A DNA stretch of 64,000 nt, taken from positions 3,954,001 through 4,018,000 of the forward strand of contig NC_013739.1 in NCBI RefSeq assembly GCF_000025265.1, given 5' to 3'. The DNA comes from Conexibacter woesei DSM 14684 (GTDB taxonomy: Bacteria; Actinomycetota; Thermoleophilia; Solirubrobacterales; Solirubrobacteraceae). Of the stretch, positions 1 to 8,430 are shown piece by piece (the first letter of the stretch is position 1; every line of letters begins with the position of its first letter). Position numbers and translations under genes: made by a program. Under the pieces are notes generated by a model. The model worked only from the letters and a program-made list of their open reading frames with translations, was not told the origin of the DNA and made no database searches.

Positions 1-1242
1 GTCGTGGGCGGCGAGGAACGCGTCGACCACCTGCTCGTTCTCGCGCGGCGAGATCGTGCACGTGGCGTACAGCAGCGCGCCACCCGGCCGCAGCGCGGCG
101 GCGCCCGCCGCGAGGATCCTGCCCTGCAGCCGCGACAGCTCGCCGATCGCCTCCGCGCTCGCGCGCCAGCGCAGGTCCGGCCGCCCCTGGAGCGTGCCGA
201 GGCCGCTGCACGGCGGGTCGACGAGGACCGCGTCGAAGTGGTCGCCGGGGTCGCGCGGCTGCGCGGCGTCGCCGGTCTCGACGCGCACGATCCCGCCGGC
301 TCTGAGCCGTTCGCACGTCTCGCGCAGCGCCTCGGCGCGGCCCTCGTGGCGCTCGACCGCAACGACCTCGCCGGCGGCGCCGGCGGCGCCGACGAGCGCC
401 GCGAGGTGCGTCGCCTTGCCGCCGGGCGCGGCGCAGAGGTCGAGCACGCGGGCGCCGGGCGCGGGCGCCAGCAGGCGCGCGGCCGCCATCGCCGCGCGCG
501 ACTGCGCGACGAGCGCGCCGCTCGCGAACAGCGGGTCGGAGCGGACGTCGAAGGCGCTGTCGACGACGAGCCCCTCGTCCAACGGGATGCCCTCGAGCGC
601 TGCCGGGCGCACCGCGACGCCCCGCTCCCCCAACTCCGCCGCGACCGCCGCCGGATCGGCCGCGAGCGTGTTGACGCGCAGCGCCGTCTCCGCCGGCTCG
701 TTCACGCGCGCGAGCAGCGCGCGCGCCTCCTCCGCGCCGAGCGCGTCCCACCACAGCGCCGCGATCCAGTCCGGCACCGAGTGCAGCAGTGCCGCGCCGT
801 GCGGCGAGCGGTCGTCGAGCTGCGCGAGGATCCGCGGCCCCTCGCGCGCACCGCGCCGCAGGACCGCGTTGACGAGCTTGTAGCCCGGTCCGCCGGCCGC
901 CTTCGCCAGCTCGACGCTCTGGTCGACGGCCGCGTGCGGCGCGACGCCGCCGAGGAACAGCAGCTGCAGCAAGCCGAGCCGCAGCGCGTCGCGGACCGGC
1001 GGATCGAGCTGGCCGACCGGGCGGCGCGCCAGTCGCTCGATCACGTGGTCGAGCGTGCGCCGGCGCTGCACCGCACCGAACGCGAGCGCCATCGCGAACG
1101 CGTGATCGCGCGCGTCCAGACCGGCGCGGCGCGCCTCGCCGGCGAGCGCGCGGTCGGCGTAGGCGCCGTCGGACTCGACCCGCCGCAGCACGGCGGCGGC
1201 GACCTGGCGGGCGGGCGAGACAGCGGCGACGACGGGCGGCAC
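1..1242 (-). CDS. rsmB: 16S rRNA (cytosine-967-C5)-methyltransferase RsmB, partial (C-terminus cut by window edge)
   Basis: RsmB methylates C967 of 16S rRNA using S-adenosylmethionine. The 414 visible codons show an N-terminal NusB-like RNA-binding region (RRTLDHVIERL, LRLGLLQLLF) followed by a Rossmann methyltransferase. The SAM loop reads LDLCAAPGGKATHLA. The two catalytic cysteine motifs are DPPCSGLGTL and YATCTISPREN. I chose the GTG at 1242 because the NusB-like homology starts just after it; no good ribosome binding site decides the point. Roughly 20-40 C-terminal residues are missing at coordinate 1. It would normally follow fmt directly in the priA-def-fmt-rsmB row; here cydAB lies between, on the opposite strand. 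Confidence 0.9.
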   Translation of the reverse strand, partial: MPPVVAAVSPARQVAAAVLRRVESDGAYADRALAGEARRAGLDARDHAFAMALAFGAVQRRRTLDHVIERLARRPVGQLDPPVRDALRLGLLQLLFLGGVAPHAAVDQSVELAKAAGGPGYKLVNAVLRRGAREGPRILAQLDDRSPHGAALLHSVPDWIAALWWDALGAEEARALLARVNEPAETALRVNTLAADPAAVAAELGERGVAVRPAALEGIPLDEGLVVDSAFDVRSDPLFASGALVAQSRAAMAAARLLAPAPGARVLDLCAAPGGKATHLAALVGAAGAAGEVVAVERHEGRAEALRETCERLRAGGIVRVETGDAAQPRDPGDHFDAVLVDPPCSGLGTLQGRPDLRWRASAEAIGELSRLQGRILAAGAAALRPGGALLYATCTISPRENEQVVDAFLAAHD

Positions 1243-1302
1243 GCCCCCATCGTCCCAGGTACGCGCGCCCGCGGCCCGCTGGAGTCGTCCGACGGCAGGG
1301 CA

Positions 1303-1308
1303 TAGGCT
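1303..1308 (+). promoter_or_regulatory. candidate -10 box of cydA (TAGGCT)
   Basis: TAGGCT lies 9 nt before the cydA ATG, and no Shine-Dalgarno sequence is present. The spacing would put the transcription start at or next to the start codon, so the mRNA may be leaderless. The -35 region is weak. Inferred from sequence only. Confidence 0.4.
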
Positions 1309-1317
1309 GCCCGGTCG

Positions 1318-2694
1318 ATGCTCCTCCTCGACGCGATCGTCGCCGCGACCCAGCTGACGCCTGTCGAGCAGGATCACCTCGACCAGGCGCGGCAGATGCA
1401 GGCGATGTCGTTCGCCGTCCACATCCCGCTGACGTGCTTCGGCGTCGCGTTCCCGGCGGTCGTGCTGTTCGTCGAGTGGCTGTACCTGCGCACCGGCGAC
1501 CCGCTGTACCGCAGACTCGCCCGCCGCTGGTCGCGGATCATGGTCGCGCTGTTCGCCGTCGGCGTCGTCACCGGGACGATCCTCAGCTTCGAGCTGGGGA
1601 TGCTGTGGCCCGAGTTCATGGGGACGTTCGGCGACGTCTTCGGGCTCGGCTTCGCGATCGAGGGGTTCGCCTTCTTCCTGGAGGCGATCTTCATCGCGAT
1701 CTACGTCTACGGCTGGGACCGCCTGCCGCCGAAGTGGCACTTCGCGAGCGGCTTCCCGATCGTCTTCACCGGCGTGCTCGGCGCGACGATGGTGATCGCC
1801 GTCAACGGCTGGATGAACAACCCGGGCGGCTTCAGACTGGTCAACGGCGAGGCGGTCGACGTGAAGCCGTGGGAGGCGCTGTTCGGCAACTCGTTCTTCT
1901 GGCACGAGGTCGTCCACATGTACGTCGCCGCGTACATCGTCGTCGGCTTCCTGCTCGCGGCCGTCTACGCCTGGGGCAAGCTGCGGCACGGCAGATGGGG
2001 CCGCTACGAGCGGACCGCGCTCGCGATCCCGCTCACGATCGCCGCGTTCGCCGCGCCCGTGCAGCTGCTCGTCGGCGACTGGGCCGCGCGCGAGGTCGCC
2101 GTCCACCAGCCGGTCAAGCTGGCCGCGATCGAAGGGCTGCAGAGAACGACCTCCGGCGCCTCGGAGCACATATTCGGCTGGTACGACAAGGACACCGGCG
2201 AGATCGACTACGGGATCGAGATACCGAAGCTGCTGTCGCTGCTCGCCTTCCACGACCCGAACGCGACCGTCAGAGGGCTCGACTCGGTCCCGCCTGAGGA
2301 CCGTCCTGGGCCGATCAACACGGTCCGCTTCGCCTTCCAGGCGATGGTCCTGATCGGCTCCGGGCTCGCCATGCTCGCCGTCTTCGTCCTGCTCGTGCGG
2401 TGGAGAAAGGGCCGGCTGCCGAGATCGGTCTGGTTCTACCGCGCGCTCGTGCTCGCCGGTCCCGGCGCCGTCGTCGCGCTGATCTGCGGCTGGATCACGA
2501 CCGAGGTCGGGCGCCAGCCGTGGGTCGTCTACAACGTGATGCGGACCGACGAGGCGGTCACGGGCGCCGGCGGCGTGCCCGTCGGCTACGGGCTGCTGGC
2601 GCTCGTCTACGTCGGGCTGCTCGTGGCGGTCTGGTGGATCCTGCGACGGCTCGCGCGCACGCCGCTCGCCGACGAGGTCCCGAGCGGGAGCTGA
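1318..2694 (+). CDS. cydA: cytochrome bd ubiquinol/menaquinol oxidase subunit I
   Basis: Catalytic subunit of the cytochrome bd terminal oxidase, an integral membrane protein that oxidises quinol and reduces O2 to water. The 458-residue product carries the expected haem ligands: a histidine at about 35 (SFAVHIPLT), a histidine near 200 (WHEVVHMYV) and a methionine in GRQPWVVYNVM. The proton-channel glutamates are visible in FAIEGFAFFLEAIF near residue 115. The Q-loop is short, as in the CioA/actinobacterial type. cydB follows after 4 nt. Seven of its 28 arginines use AGA, which is unusual at this G+C. No cydDC assembly transporter is in the window. Confidence 0.96.
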   Translation: MLLLDAIVAATQLTPVEQDHLDQARQMQAMSFAVHIPLTCFGVAFPAVVLFVEWLYLRTGDPLYRRLARRWSRIMVALFAVGVVTGTILSFELGMLWPEFMGTFGDVFGLGFAIEGFAFFLEAIFIAIYVYGWDRLPPKWHFASGFPIVFTGVLGATMVIAVNGWMNNPGGFRLVNGEAVDVKPWEALFGNSFFWHEVVHMYVAAYIVVGFLLAAVYAWGKLRHGRWGRYERTALAIPLTIAAFAAPVQLLVGDWAAREVAVHQPVKLAAIEGLQRTTSGASEHIFGWYDKDTGEIDYGIEIPKLLSLLAFHDPNATVRGLDSVPPEDRPGPINTVRFAFQAMVLIGSGLAMLAVFVLLVRWRKGRLPRSVWFYRALVLAGPGAVVALICGWITTEVGRQPWVVYNVMRTDEAVTGAGGVPVGYGLLALVYVGLLVAVWWILRRLARTPLADEVPSGS

Positions 2695-2698
2695 CGCC

Positions 2699-3973
2699 GT
2701 GCACCTCTACGACGTCCCGCTGATCTTCGCGCTCGTCGGGCTGATCCTCTACGTCGTGCTCGCAGGGGCCGACTTCGGCGCCGGCTTCTGGCAGCTCGCC
2801 GCCGGCCGCGGCGAGCGCGGCTCGCGGATCCGCGAGCACGCGCACGCGTCGATGGCGCCGGTCTGGGAGGCGAACCACGTCTGGCTCGTCTTCATCCTCG
2901 TGATCGCGTGGACGTGCTACCCCGAGGCGTTCGCGTCGATCGCCTCGACGCTGTCGATCCCGCTGTTCATCGCCGCAATCGGCATCGTCTTCCGCGGCGC
3001 CGCCTACGCGCTGCGCGCGGGCACCTCGCAGCGGCGTGAGCTGCGCGTGATCGACACCGTCTTCGCCGTCTCATCGATCCTGACGCCGTTCGCGCTCGGG
3101 ACGGTCATCGGGGCGATCGCCTCCGGGCGCGTGCCGGTCGGCAACGCCGCCGGCGACGCCTGGACGAGCTGGACGAACACGACCTCGCTGACGATCGGCG
3201 TGCTGGCGGTCGTCACCTCCGCCTACATCGCCGCCGTCTACCTCGCGGCCGACGCGGCCCGCGACGGCGACGCCGAGATGGAGGAGGCGTTCCGCCACCG
3301 TGCGCTCGGGACGGGCCTCGTCGCCGGTGTCGTCGCGGTCGCCGGCCTGCTCGTGCTGCGCGACGACGTCCGCTCGCTCTACGACGAGCTGGTCTCCGGC
3401 GACGGGCTGCCGGCGCTGATCGTCTCGGCGCTCGCAGGGATCGGGACGCTCGCGCTCGTCGCCCGCCGCAGCTACGAATGGGCGCGCTACTCGGCGGCGT
3501 TGGCGGTCGCGGCGGTCATCGCCGGCTGGGCGCTGGCGCAGTCGCCGGTGCTGCTGCCGGGCCTGACGGTCGAGCAGGCGGCGGCGTCGCACGACACGCT
3601 CGTCGCCGTCGTCGTCGCGGTGCTCGCGGGCGCGCTCGTGCTGTTCCCGTCGCTGGCGCTGCTGTTCACGCTGACGCTGCGGGGGTCGCTCGGTGGCCAC
3701 GGCGGCGCTCCCGGCGAGGCAGCCGCCGCGGGCGATGGCGCGCCCGGGCCGATCAGAGCGCTGAGCGCGTCGCGCAACGGCCTGCTGCTGCGCCTGGCGG
3801 GCGCGTTCGGCGTGCTCGGCGTCGGCTTCCTGACGTTCGCCGACGCCGGCTGGGCGCATGCGATCGGCGTCCCCTGCCTCTTCCTCTTCGCCGCCTTCGG
3901 CTTCCGCCTCGCGGTGCCGTTGGAGGAGCCTGAGCAGGAGGCGCGGTCGTTTGCTGGTCCGTCAGACCAGTGA
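2699..3973 (+). CDS. cydB: cytochrome bd oxidase subunit II
   Basis: Structural partner of CydA in the bd oxidase membrane complex. It starts at GTG 4 nt after the cydA stop, so the two are translationally linked. The N-terminus has the family signature LAGADFGAGFWQLAAG, and the rest contains several hydrophobic spans. At 424 residues it is somewhat longer than usual, through a Gly/Ala-rich loop (GGHGGAPGEAAAAGDGAPG) and a C-terminal tail ending RSFAGPSDQ. That tail is encoded by a palindromic repeat also found inside recQ. The stop codon lies inside the palindrome, and the gene overlaps the 3' end of the convergent fmt by 12 nt. Confidence 0.95.
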   Translation: MHLYDVPLIFALVGLILYVVLAGADFGAGFWQLAAGRGERGSRIREHAHASMAPVWEANHVWLVFILVIAWTCYPEAFASIASTLSIPLFIAAIGIVFRGAAYALRAGTSQRRELRVIDTVFAVSSILTPFALGTVIGAIASGRVPVGNAAGDAWTSWTNTTSLTIGVLAVVTSAYIAAVYLAADAARDGDAEMEEAFRHRALGTGLVAGVVAVAGLLVLRDDVRSLYDELVSGDGLPALIVSALAGIGTLALVARRSYEWARYSAALAVAAVIAGWALAQSPVLLPGLTVEQAAASHDTLVAVVVAVLAGALVLFPSLALLFTLTLRGSLGGHGGAPGEAAAAGDGAPGPIRALSASRNGLLLRLAGAFGVLGVGFLTFADAGWAHAIGVPCLFLFAAFGFRLAVPLEEPEQEARSFAGPSDQ

Positions 3974-3983
3974 TCGACCGCGC
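3941..3983. repeat. imperfect palindromic repeat, copy 1 (cydB/fmt convergent ends)
   Basis: Two 19-nt arms at 3941-3959 and 3965-3983 match at 16 positions around a 5-nt centre. The left arm contains GCGGTCGTTTGCTGGT, identical to the left arm of a second palindrome within recQ (22231-22271). The element covers the cydB stop codon and the last codons of fmt, so it could also act as a bidirectional terminator. The shared exact block is 21 nt, 3938-3958 here. Confidence 0.8.
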
Positions 3984-4897
3984 ATGTAGTCCGCGGCCCC
4001 CATCGGGCGACCGCCGGGCGGCTGGACGGTGAGCAGCTCCAGCGCGCTTGCGCCGGCGGCGCCGAGCAGCAGCCGGCCGCCGCGGTCGGCGAGCGCGCCG
4101 GGGGGCGGCGCGGGCGCGGCGGCCGCGTCGGGCGCAGCGGCGTCCGCCGGCACGGCCTCCGCCGGGCGGGCGGCGACGACGCCGAGGAACGAGCCGTCCG
4201 CGAGCGCCAGGCGCGCGCCGATGTGCGGGGTCAGCGCGCGCACGACGCGGTCGAGCTGAGCGGCGTCGTCACGGGCGGGGTCGAGCGTGCGGTCCTCCGG
4301 GCCGATCTTCTCGGCGTAGGTGACGCCCTCCTCGACCTGCTCGACAAACGGCCGCCGCTCGTCGAGCGCGCGCACGAGCAGGTCGCCGCCGAGCCGCTCC
4401 AGCCGCAGCGCGAGCGAGCCGTACGTGTCCTGCGAGCCGATCGGCTCGCGCTCCAGCAGGCAGACCGGGCCGCTGTCCAGCCCGGCGGTGAGGCGCATGA
4501 TCGCGACGCCCGTCTCGGCGTCTCCGGCCATGATCGCGCGCTCGACCGGAGCCGCCCCGCGCCAGCGCGGAAGCAGCGACGGGTGGACGTTGAGCAGCTC
4601 GTGCTCGGACAGCAGCGGCTCCTTGATCAGCGCGCCGAAGGCGCAGACGATCACGGCGTCCGGCGCGGCGGCGGCGATCCGCGCGCGCGCCTCCTCGCCG
4701 TTGACGTCCTCCGGCTGGTCCAGCGCGATCCCGAGCGCGCGCGCCGTCTCGGCGACCGCGGGCGACTGCAGTCTGCGCCCGCGCCCCTTCGGGCGGTCAG
4801 GCCGCGTCACGACGAGCTGCGGGTGGTGTGGGCTGTCGGCCAGCCGCTCCAGGATCGCGGCGGCGAACGGCGAGGTGCCGAGGTAGACGGTGCGCAC
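3962..4897 (-). CDS. fmt: methionyl-tRNA formyltransferase
   Basis: Formylates initiator Met-tRNA with 10-formyl-THF, providing formyl-methionine for translation initiation. The product is 311 residues from GTG 4897 (VRTVYLGTSPFAAAILERL), close to the family length. The folate-binding signature NVHPSLLPRWRGAAPVERAI is intact, followed by the C-terminal domain (DGSFLGVVAARP...). The start sits 20 nt after the def stop, so the pair is probably co-transcribed with priA. The reading frame is open further upstream inside def, but conserved homology begins at this GTG. The 3' end overlaps cydB by 12 nt. Confidence 0.93.
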   Translation of the reverse strand: MRTVYLGTSPFAAAILERLADSPHHPQLVVTRPDRPKGRGRRLQSPAVAETARALGIALDQPEDVNGEEARARIAAAAPDAVIVCAFGALIKEPLLSEHELLNVHPSLLPRWRGAAPVERAIMAGDAETGVAIMRLTAGLDSGPVCLLEREPIGSQDTYGSLALRLERLGGDLLVRALDERRPFVEQVEEGVTYAEKIGPEDRTLDPARDDAAQLDRVVRALTPHIGARLALADGSFLGVVAARPAEAVPADAAAPDAAAAPAPPPGALADRGGRLLLGAAGASALELLTVQPPGGRPMGAADYMRGRSLV

Positions 4898-4917
4898 GGG
4901 CGGCGGAGCGCGGCGGC

Positions 4918-5505
4918 CTACGCCGCTTCGTCGGCGGCGGTCTGCTCGCGCAGCGCGCGCATCGCCTGCTTGCGCTGGTCGCGCGAGGTGCGGTCGAGGA
5001 TCAAGACGCCGTCGAGGTGATCCATCTCGTGTTGGATCACGCGCGCTTCGAGGCCGCTCGCCTCGATGATGACCGTGCTGCCCTGCTCGTCCTGCGCGCG
5101 AACGCGCACGTGCACCGGCCGCTCGACGTCGACGAGCACGCCGCGCAGGCTGAGGCAGCCTTCCTCGGCCGTCTCCAGCTCGTCGCCCGACCACTCCAGC
5201 TCCGGGTTGACGAGCGCTATCGCGGGCGAGTCCTGCTCGACGCGGTAGACGAGCACGCGGTTGAGCTTGCCCAGCTGCGTCGCCGCCAGACCGATCCCGA
5301 ACGCGTCGTTCATGATCTCGCCCATCCCGCGGATCTGCTCGCGCAGGTCGTCGTCGAAGCGCGAGACCGTCATCGCTCTGCTCTTCAGGACGGGATCGCC
5401 GAACTGGCGCACGTAGCGCATCGCGGCGGCGCGGCGGGCGGCCGTCTCGGGATCGATGCGCGGCGCCTCGTCCGCTGCTTCTTCGATTTCGTGCTCGTCG
5501 GACAT
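4918..5505 (-). CDS. def: peptide deformylase
   Basis: Metalloenzyme that removes the N-formyl group from nascent proteins. The 195-residue product has all three motifs: GIGLAATQ, EEGCLSLRG and QHEMDHLDG, which supply the metal-binding cysteine and two histidines and the catalytic glutamate. A 25-residue acidic N-terminal stretch precedes the fold. It lies 22 nt downstream of priA and just upstream of fmt, the usual functional pairing of formylation and deformylation. Confidence 0.96.
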   Translation of the reverse strand: MSDEHEIEEAADEAPRIDPETAARRAAAMRYVRQFGDPVLKSRAMTVSRFDDDLREQIRGMGEIMNDAFGIGLAATQLGKLNRVLVYRVEQDSPAIALVNPELEWSGDELETAEEGCLSLRGVLVDVERPVHVRVRAQDEQGSTVIIEASGLEARVIQHEMDHLDGVLILDRTSRDQRKQAMRALREQTAADEAA

Positions 5506-5527
5506 TTCGCCGGAGATTGTAGAGGGA

Positions 5528-7765
5528 CTACTGCGGATCGACGTCCGCCGACAGGCTCACGCGGCGGCCGACCGGCGTTCTCGCGACCGCGTCGACGGCC
5601 GCCGCGACCGACTGCACCGCCGCCCGCCGCTGCGTCGCCTTGATCACGAGCTGGCTGCGCTCCTTGCCGCGCAGGCGGAACAGCGGCGCGGGGCCGAGCA
5701 CCGTCGCGCCGGGCGCGTCGACGAGTCTCGCGACCGCGTCGGCGGCCGCGTGCGCATCGGCGGCGTCGGGCGCGGAGCAGACGACGCGGATCAGCGACGC
5801 GAACGGCGGATAGCGCAGGATCTCCCGCCGCCCCAGCTCGCCCGCGAGGAAGCCGTCGCTGTCGTGGCGCGCGGCCGCGACGATCGACGGTGCGTCCGTC
5901 GCCAGCGTCTGCACCAGCACGCGCCCGTCACCGTGTTGGCCGCGGCCGGCGCGGCCAGCCAGCTGCGCGACGAGCGAGAACGTCCGCTCCTCCGCGCGGA
6001 AGTCCGGGAAGCGCAGCGTCTGGTCAGCATCGAGCACGACGCCGAGCGTCACGTCCGGGAAGTCGTGGCCCTTCGCGACGATCTGCGTGCCGACGAGCAC
6101 GCCGGCCGGCGCCGCGTCGAACTGGCCCAGCGCCTTCGCGATCGCGCCCTTCGTCGCGGTCGTGTCGGCGTCGAGGCGGAAGACCGGGAACGCCGGGTCG
6201 CCGATCGCCTCGATCAGCTCCTGCTCGATCCGCTCGGTCCCCGCGCCGTGGCGTGCGAGCGAGACCGAGCCGCAGTCGGGGCACGTTCTCGGGACGCGCT
6301 CGCTGTGGCCGCAGTGGTGGCAGGAGACCGCGCGCTGGCTGCGGTGCAGGACGAGTGCGACGTCGCACTCCGGGCAGTTCCAGACGCGCCCGCATGAGCG
6401 GCACGAGAGGAAGTTCGACCAGCCGCGCCGGTTGACCAGCACGATCGCCTTGCGGCCTGCCCGCCGCACGTCCCCGAGCGCTTCGCGCGTGACCGGGTGC
6501 AGCGGGTGGCGCGCGTCGCGCATGTCGAGGATCTCGACCGGCGGCAGCGGCCGGCCGTCGACACGTCTCAGTATCCGCAGCCGTCTGAGCGCGTGCACGC
6601 TCTCCGGCCGCGGCGTCGCGCTGCCGCTCAGCAGCACGGCGCCGGCGTCGTGCGCGCGGCGGGCAGCGACGCGGCGAGCGTCGTAGCGCGGGTCGCCCTC
6701 GTGCTTGTACGCGGGCTCGTGCTCCTCGTCGACGATCACGAGCCCGACGTCGGCCAGCGGCGCGAAGACGGCCGAGCGCGGGCCGACGCAGATGCGCGCC
6801 TCGCCGCGCCGCAGCCGCATCCACTCGTCGTAGCGCTCGCCCTGGCCGAGCTGCGAGTGGAGCACCGCGACGGTGTCGCCGAAGCGCGCCTGGAAGCGGG
6901 CGACGGTCTGCGGGGCGAGCGCGATCTCGGGCACGAGCACGATCACGTTGCGACCCGCTCTCAGCGCTGCCGCGGCGGCCTGCAGGTAGACCTCGGTCTT
7001 GCCCGAGCCGGTCACGCCGTGGAGCAGGAAGCGGCGGTCGGCTGGGCTGAGCGCGCCGTCGCCGGCTTCGAGCGCCGCCACGATCGGCTCCAGCGCCGCG
7101 ATCTGCTCGGCGGTCAGGCGCGGCGGTGCGGCGCCGTTGCGCGCGCCGACGGCGGCGTGGACGGGGCGGCGGCGCTGCTCGCGCTGCTCCAGCTGCAACA
7201 GCCCGCGGTCGGCGAGCCGGCGCAGGCCGCCGTGGTCGCCGCCGGTCTGCGTCGCCGGCAGCGGGCCGGCGGCGGCGAGCGTCTCGAGCACCTCGCGCTG
7301 CTTCGGCGTCAGCCGCTGCCCGCCGTCGGCGAGCGCGGCGCGGCCGGCGTCGGTCGCCTCGGCGACGAGCACGCGACGGGTTCTGACGCGCGGTCTCGTC
7401 GCGCGTCCGGCGCCGGGCGGCAGCACGAGCCCGAGCGCGCGCGCCGGCGTCGAGCAGTACTCGTCGGTGATCCAGCGCGCGAGCGCGACCAGCTCGGCCG
7501 GCACGCCCGGCTCGACGACCGACCTCGGCGCGGCGAGCTTCTCGGGCGGGACGCCGGTCTCCCCCGCCAGCTCGACGACGACGCCGAGTACGTCCCGGCC
7601 GGCGAACGGGACGACGAGCAGCGTGCCGACCTGGACGTGCTCCAACCCCGGCCCGAGCAGGTAGTCGAACGGCCCCCGCAGGGCGCGCGCCGTCGTCAGC
7701 GGTTCGATGCGGGCGATCGGCGGCACGGCATGGAGAGTAGGGCGCGCGCGATCCACCTGGATCAT
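5528..7765 (-). CDS. priA: primosomal protein N' (replication restart helicase PriA)
   Basis: Superfamily 2 helicase that restarts stalled replication forks. About 745 residues from ATG 7765. The N-terminal DNA-binding region (PFDYLLGPG) precedes a helicase core with an intact Walker A (GVTGSGKTEVYLQ) and a Walker B DEEHEPAYKHEGDPRYDARRVA. A zinc-binding segment (CRSCGRVWNCPECDVAL...CHHCG...CPDCG) follows. Many actinobacterial PriA proteins have lost recognisable helicase motifs; here they are complete. The next upstream gene is divergent, with its ATG only 29 nt away. An in-frame ATG at 7801 would overlap that gene and is less likely. Confidence 0.93.
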   Translation of the reverse strand: MIQVDRARPTLHAVPPIARIEPLTTARALRGPFDYLLGPGLEHVQVGTLLVVPFAGRDVLGVVVELAGETGVPPEKLAAPRSVVEPGVPAELVALARWITDEYCSTPARALGLVLPPGAGRATRPRVRTRRVLVAEATDAGRAALADGGQRLTPKQREVLETLAAAGPLPATQTGGDHGGLRRLADRGLLQLEQREQRRRPVHAAVGARNGAAPPRLTAEQIAALEPIVAALEAGDGALSPADRRFLLHGVTGSGKTEVYLQAAAAALRAGRNVIVLVPEIALAPQTVARFQARFGDTVAVLHSQLGQGERYDEWMRLRRGEARICVGPRSAVFAPLADVGLVIVDEEHEPAYKHEGDPRYDARRVAARRAHDAGAVLLSGSATPRPESVHALRRLRILRRVDGRPLPPVEILDMRDARHPLHPVTREALGDVRRAGRKAIVLVNRRGWSNFLSCRSCGRVWNCPECDVALVLHRSQRAVSCHHCGHSERVPRTCPDCGSVSLARHGAGTERIEQELIEAIGDPAFPVFRLDADTTATKGAIAKALGQFDAAPAGVLVGTQIVAKGHDFPDVTLGVVLDADQTLRFPDFRAEERTFSLVAQLAGRAGRGQHGDGRVLVQTLATDAPSIVAAARHDSDGFLAGELGRREILRYPPFASLIRVVCSAPDAADAHAAADAVARLVDAPGATVLGPAPLFRLRGKERSQLVIKATQRRAAVQSVAAAVDAVARTPVGRRVSLSADVDPQ

Positions 7766-7780
7766 GACCGCGTCGTCGCG

Positions 7781-7786
7781 TACGCT
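7781..7786 (+). promoter_or_regulatory. candidate -10 box for the PH-domain gene (TACGCT)
   Basis: TACGCT lies 8 nt before the ATG at 7795, inside the 29-nt divergent gap with priA. There is no Shine-Dalgarno sequence, so a leaderless transcript is likely. Confidence 0.35.
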
Positions 7787-7794
7787 CCCGCACC

Positions 7795-8325
7795 ATGCCA
7801 CTCGAGCTGCATCCGTCAGAGCACGTCATCTTCGCCGGCCACCCGTCGTGGCGCGGCACGCTCAGCTTCTACGCGCGCGGCGCGGTCGTCGCCCTGGTCG
7901 GCGCCGCGATCGCCGCCCTCGTCACCGTGATCGGCAGCGGCTTCGACGTCGCCTGGGTGATCATCGCGTTCGTCGTCGTGATGGCCGGCGTGATCCTCGT
8001 CGGCTTCCTCTTCCGCTTCTCGACGACGTACACGATCACCAACCAGCGGTTGACGATCGAGCACGGGATATTGTCGAAGCACATGCAGCAGACGCGTGTC
8101 GAGCGCGTGCAGAACGTCAACACCGACCAGACGCTGCTCGACCGCATCCTGCGCGTCGGGACCGTCGACTTCGACACCGCGGGCACCGACGACTCCGACT
8201 TCGTCTTCCGCGGCGTCGCCGGCCCCGACCAGGTCGTGCGCGCCGTCGACAAGGCGCACCGCGAGCGCGAGGCCGGCCGGGCGGAGACGGGCGGCCCCGA
8301 CGCGATACCGCCCGGCGGCGTCTGA
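7795..8325 (+). CDS. bacterial PH-domain (DUF304/YdbT-type) membrane protein
   Basis: 176-residue membrane protein. Residues 1-25 are polar (LHPSEHVIFAGHPSWRG), followed by two hydrophobic spans at about 27-70. A bacterial pleckstrin-homology-like domain follows, with the family pattern TTYTITNQRLTIEHGILSKHMQQTRVERVQNV. The C-terminus is charged and disordered. Proteins of this family sit in the cytoplasmic membrane; their molecular role is mostly unknown, so I assign none. It is divergent from priA and convergent with metK, with a GC hairpin between the stops. Confidence 0.85.
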   Translation: MPLELHPSEHVIFAGHPSWRGTLSFYARGAVVALVGAAIAALVTVIGSGFDVAWVIIAFVVVMAGVILVGFLFRFSTTYTITNQRLTIEHGILSKHMQQTRVERVQNVNTDQTLLDRILRVGTVDFDTAGTDDSDFVFRGVAGPDQVVRAVDKAHREREAGRAETGGPDAIPPGGV

Positions 8326-8376
8326 GCCGGGCGCCGGGCTCGCCCCGGGCGGGCGGACCCGGCCCCGAACGCAGCA

Positions 8377-8398
8377 CGGGCGCCCCGGAGGGCGCCCG
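8377..8398. terminator. hairpin between convergent PH-domain gene and metK
   Basis: A perfect 9-bp stem CGGGCGCCC / GGGCGCCCG with a 4-nt loop (CGGA) lies in the 105-nt gap between two convergent stop codons. There is no T-tract on either side. It probably acts as a bidirectional terminator or 3'-end stabiliser. Confidence 0.6.
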
Positions 8399-8430
8399 CG
8401 TACTGCGAAGCGGTCGGTTCGAGACGCGCG

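Noticed and set aside
4-1305. 433-codon plus-strand frame opposite rsmB
   Set aside because: It is Arg/Ala-rich shadow translation of a high-GC gene; the minus strand has clear RsmB motifs.
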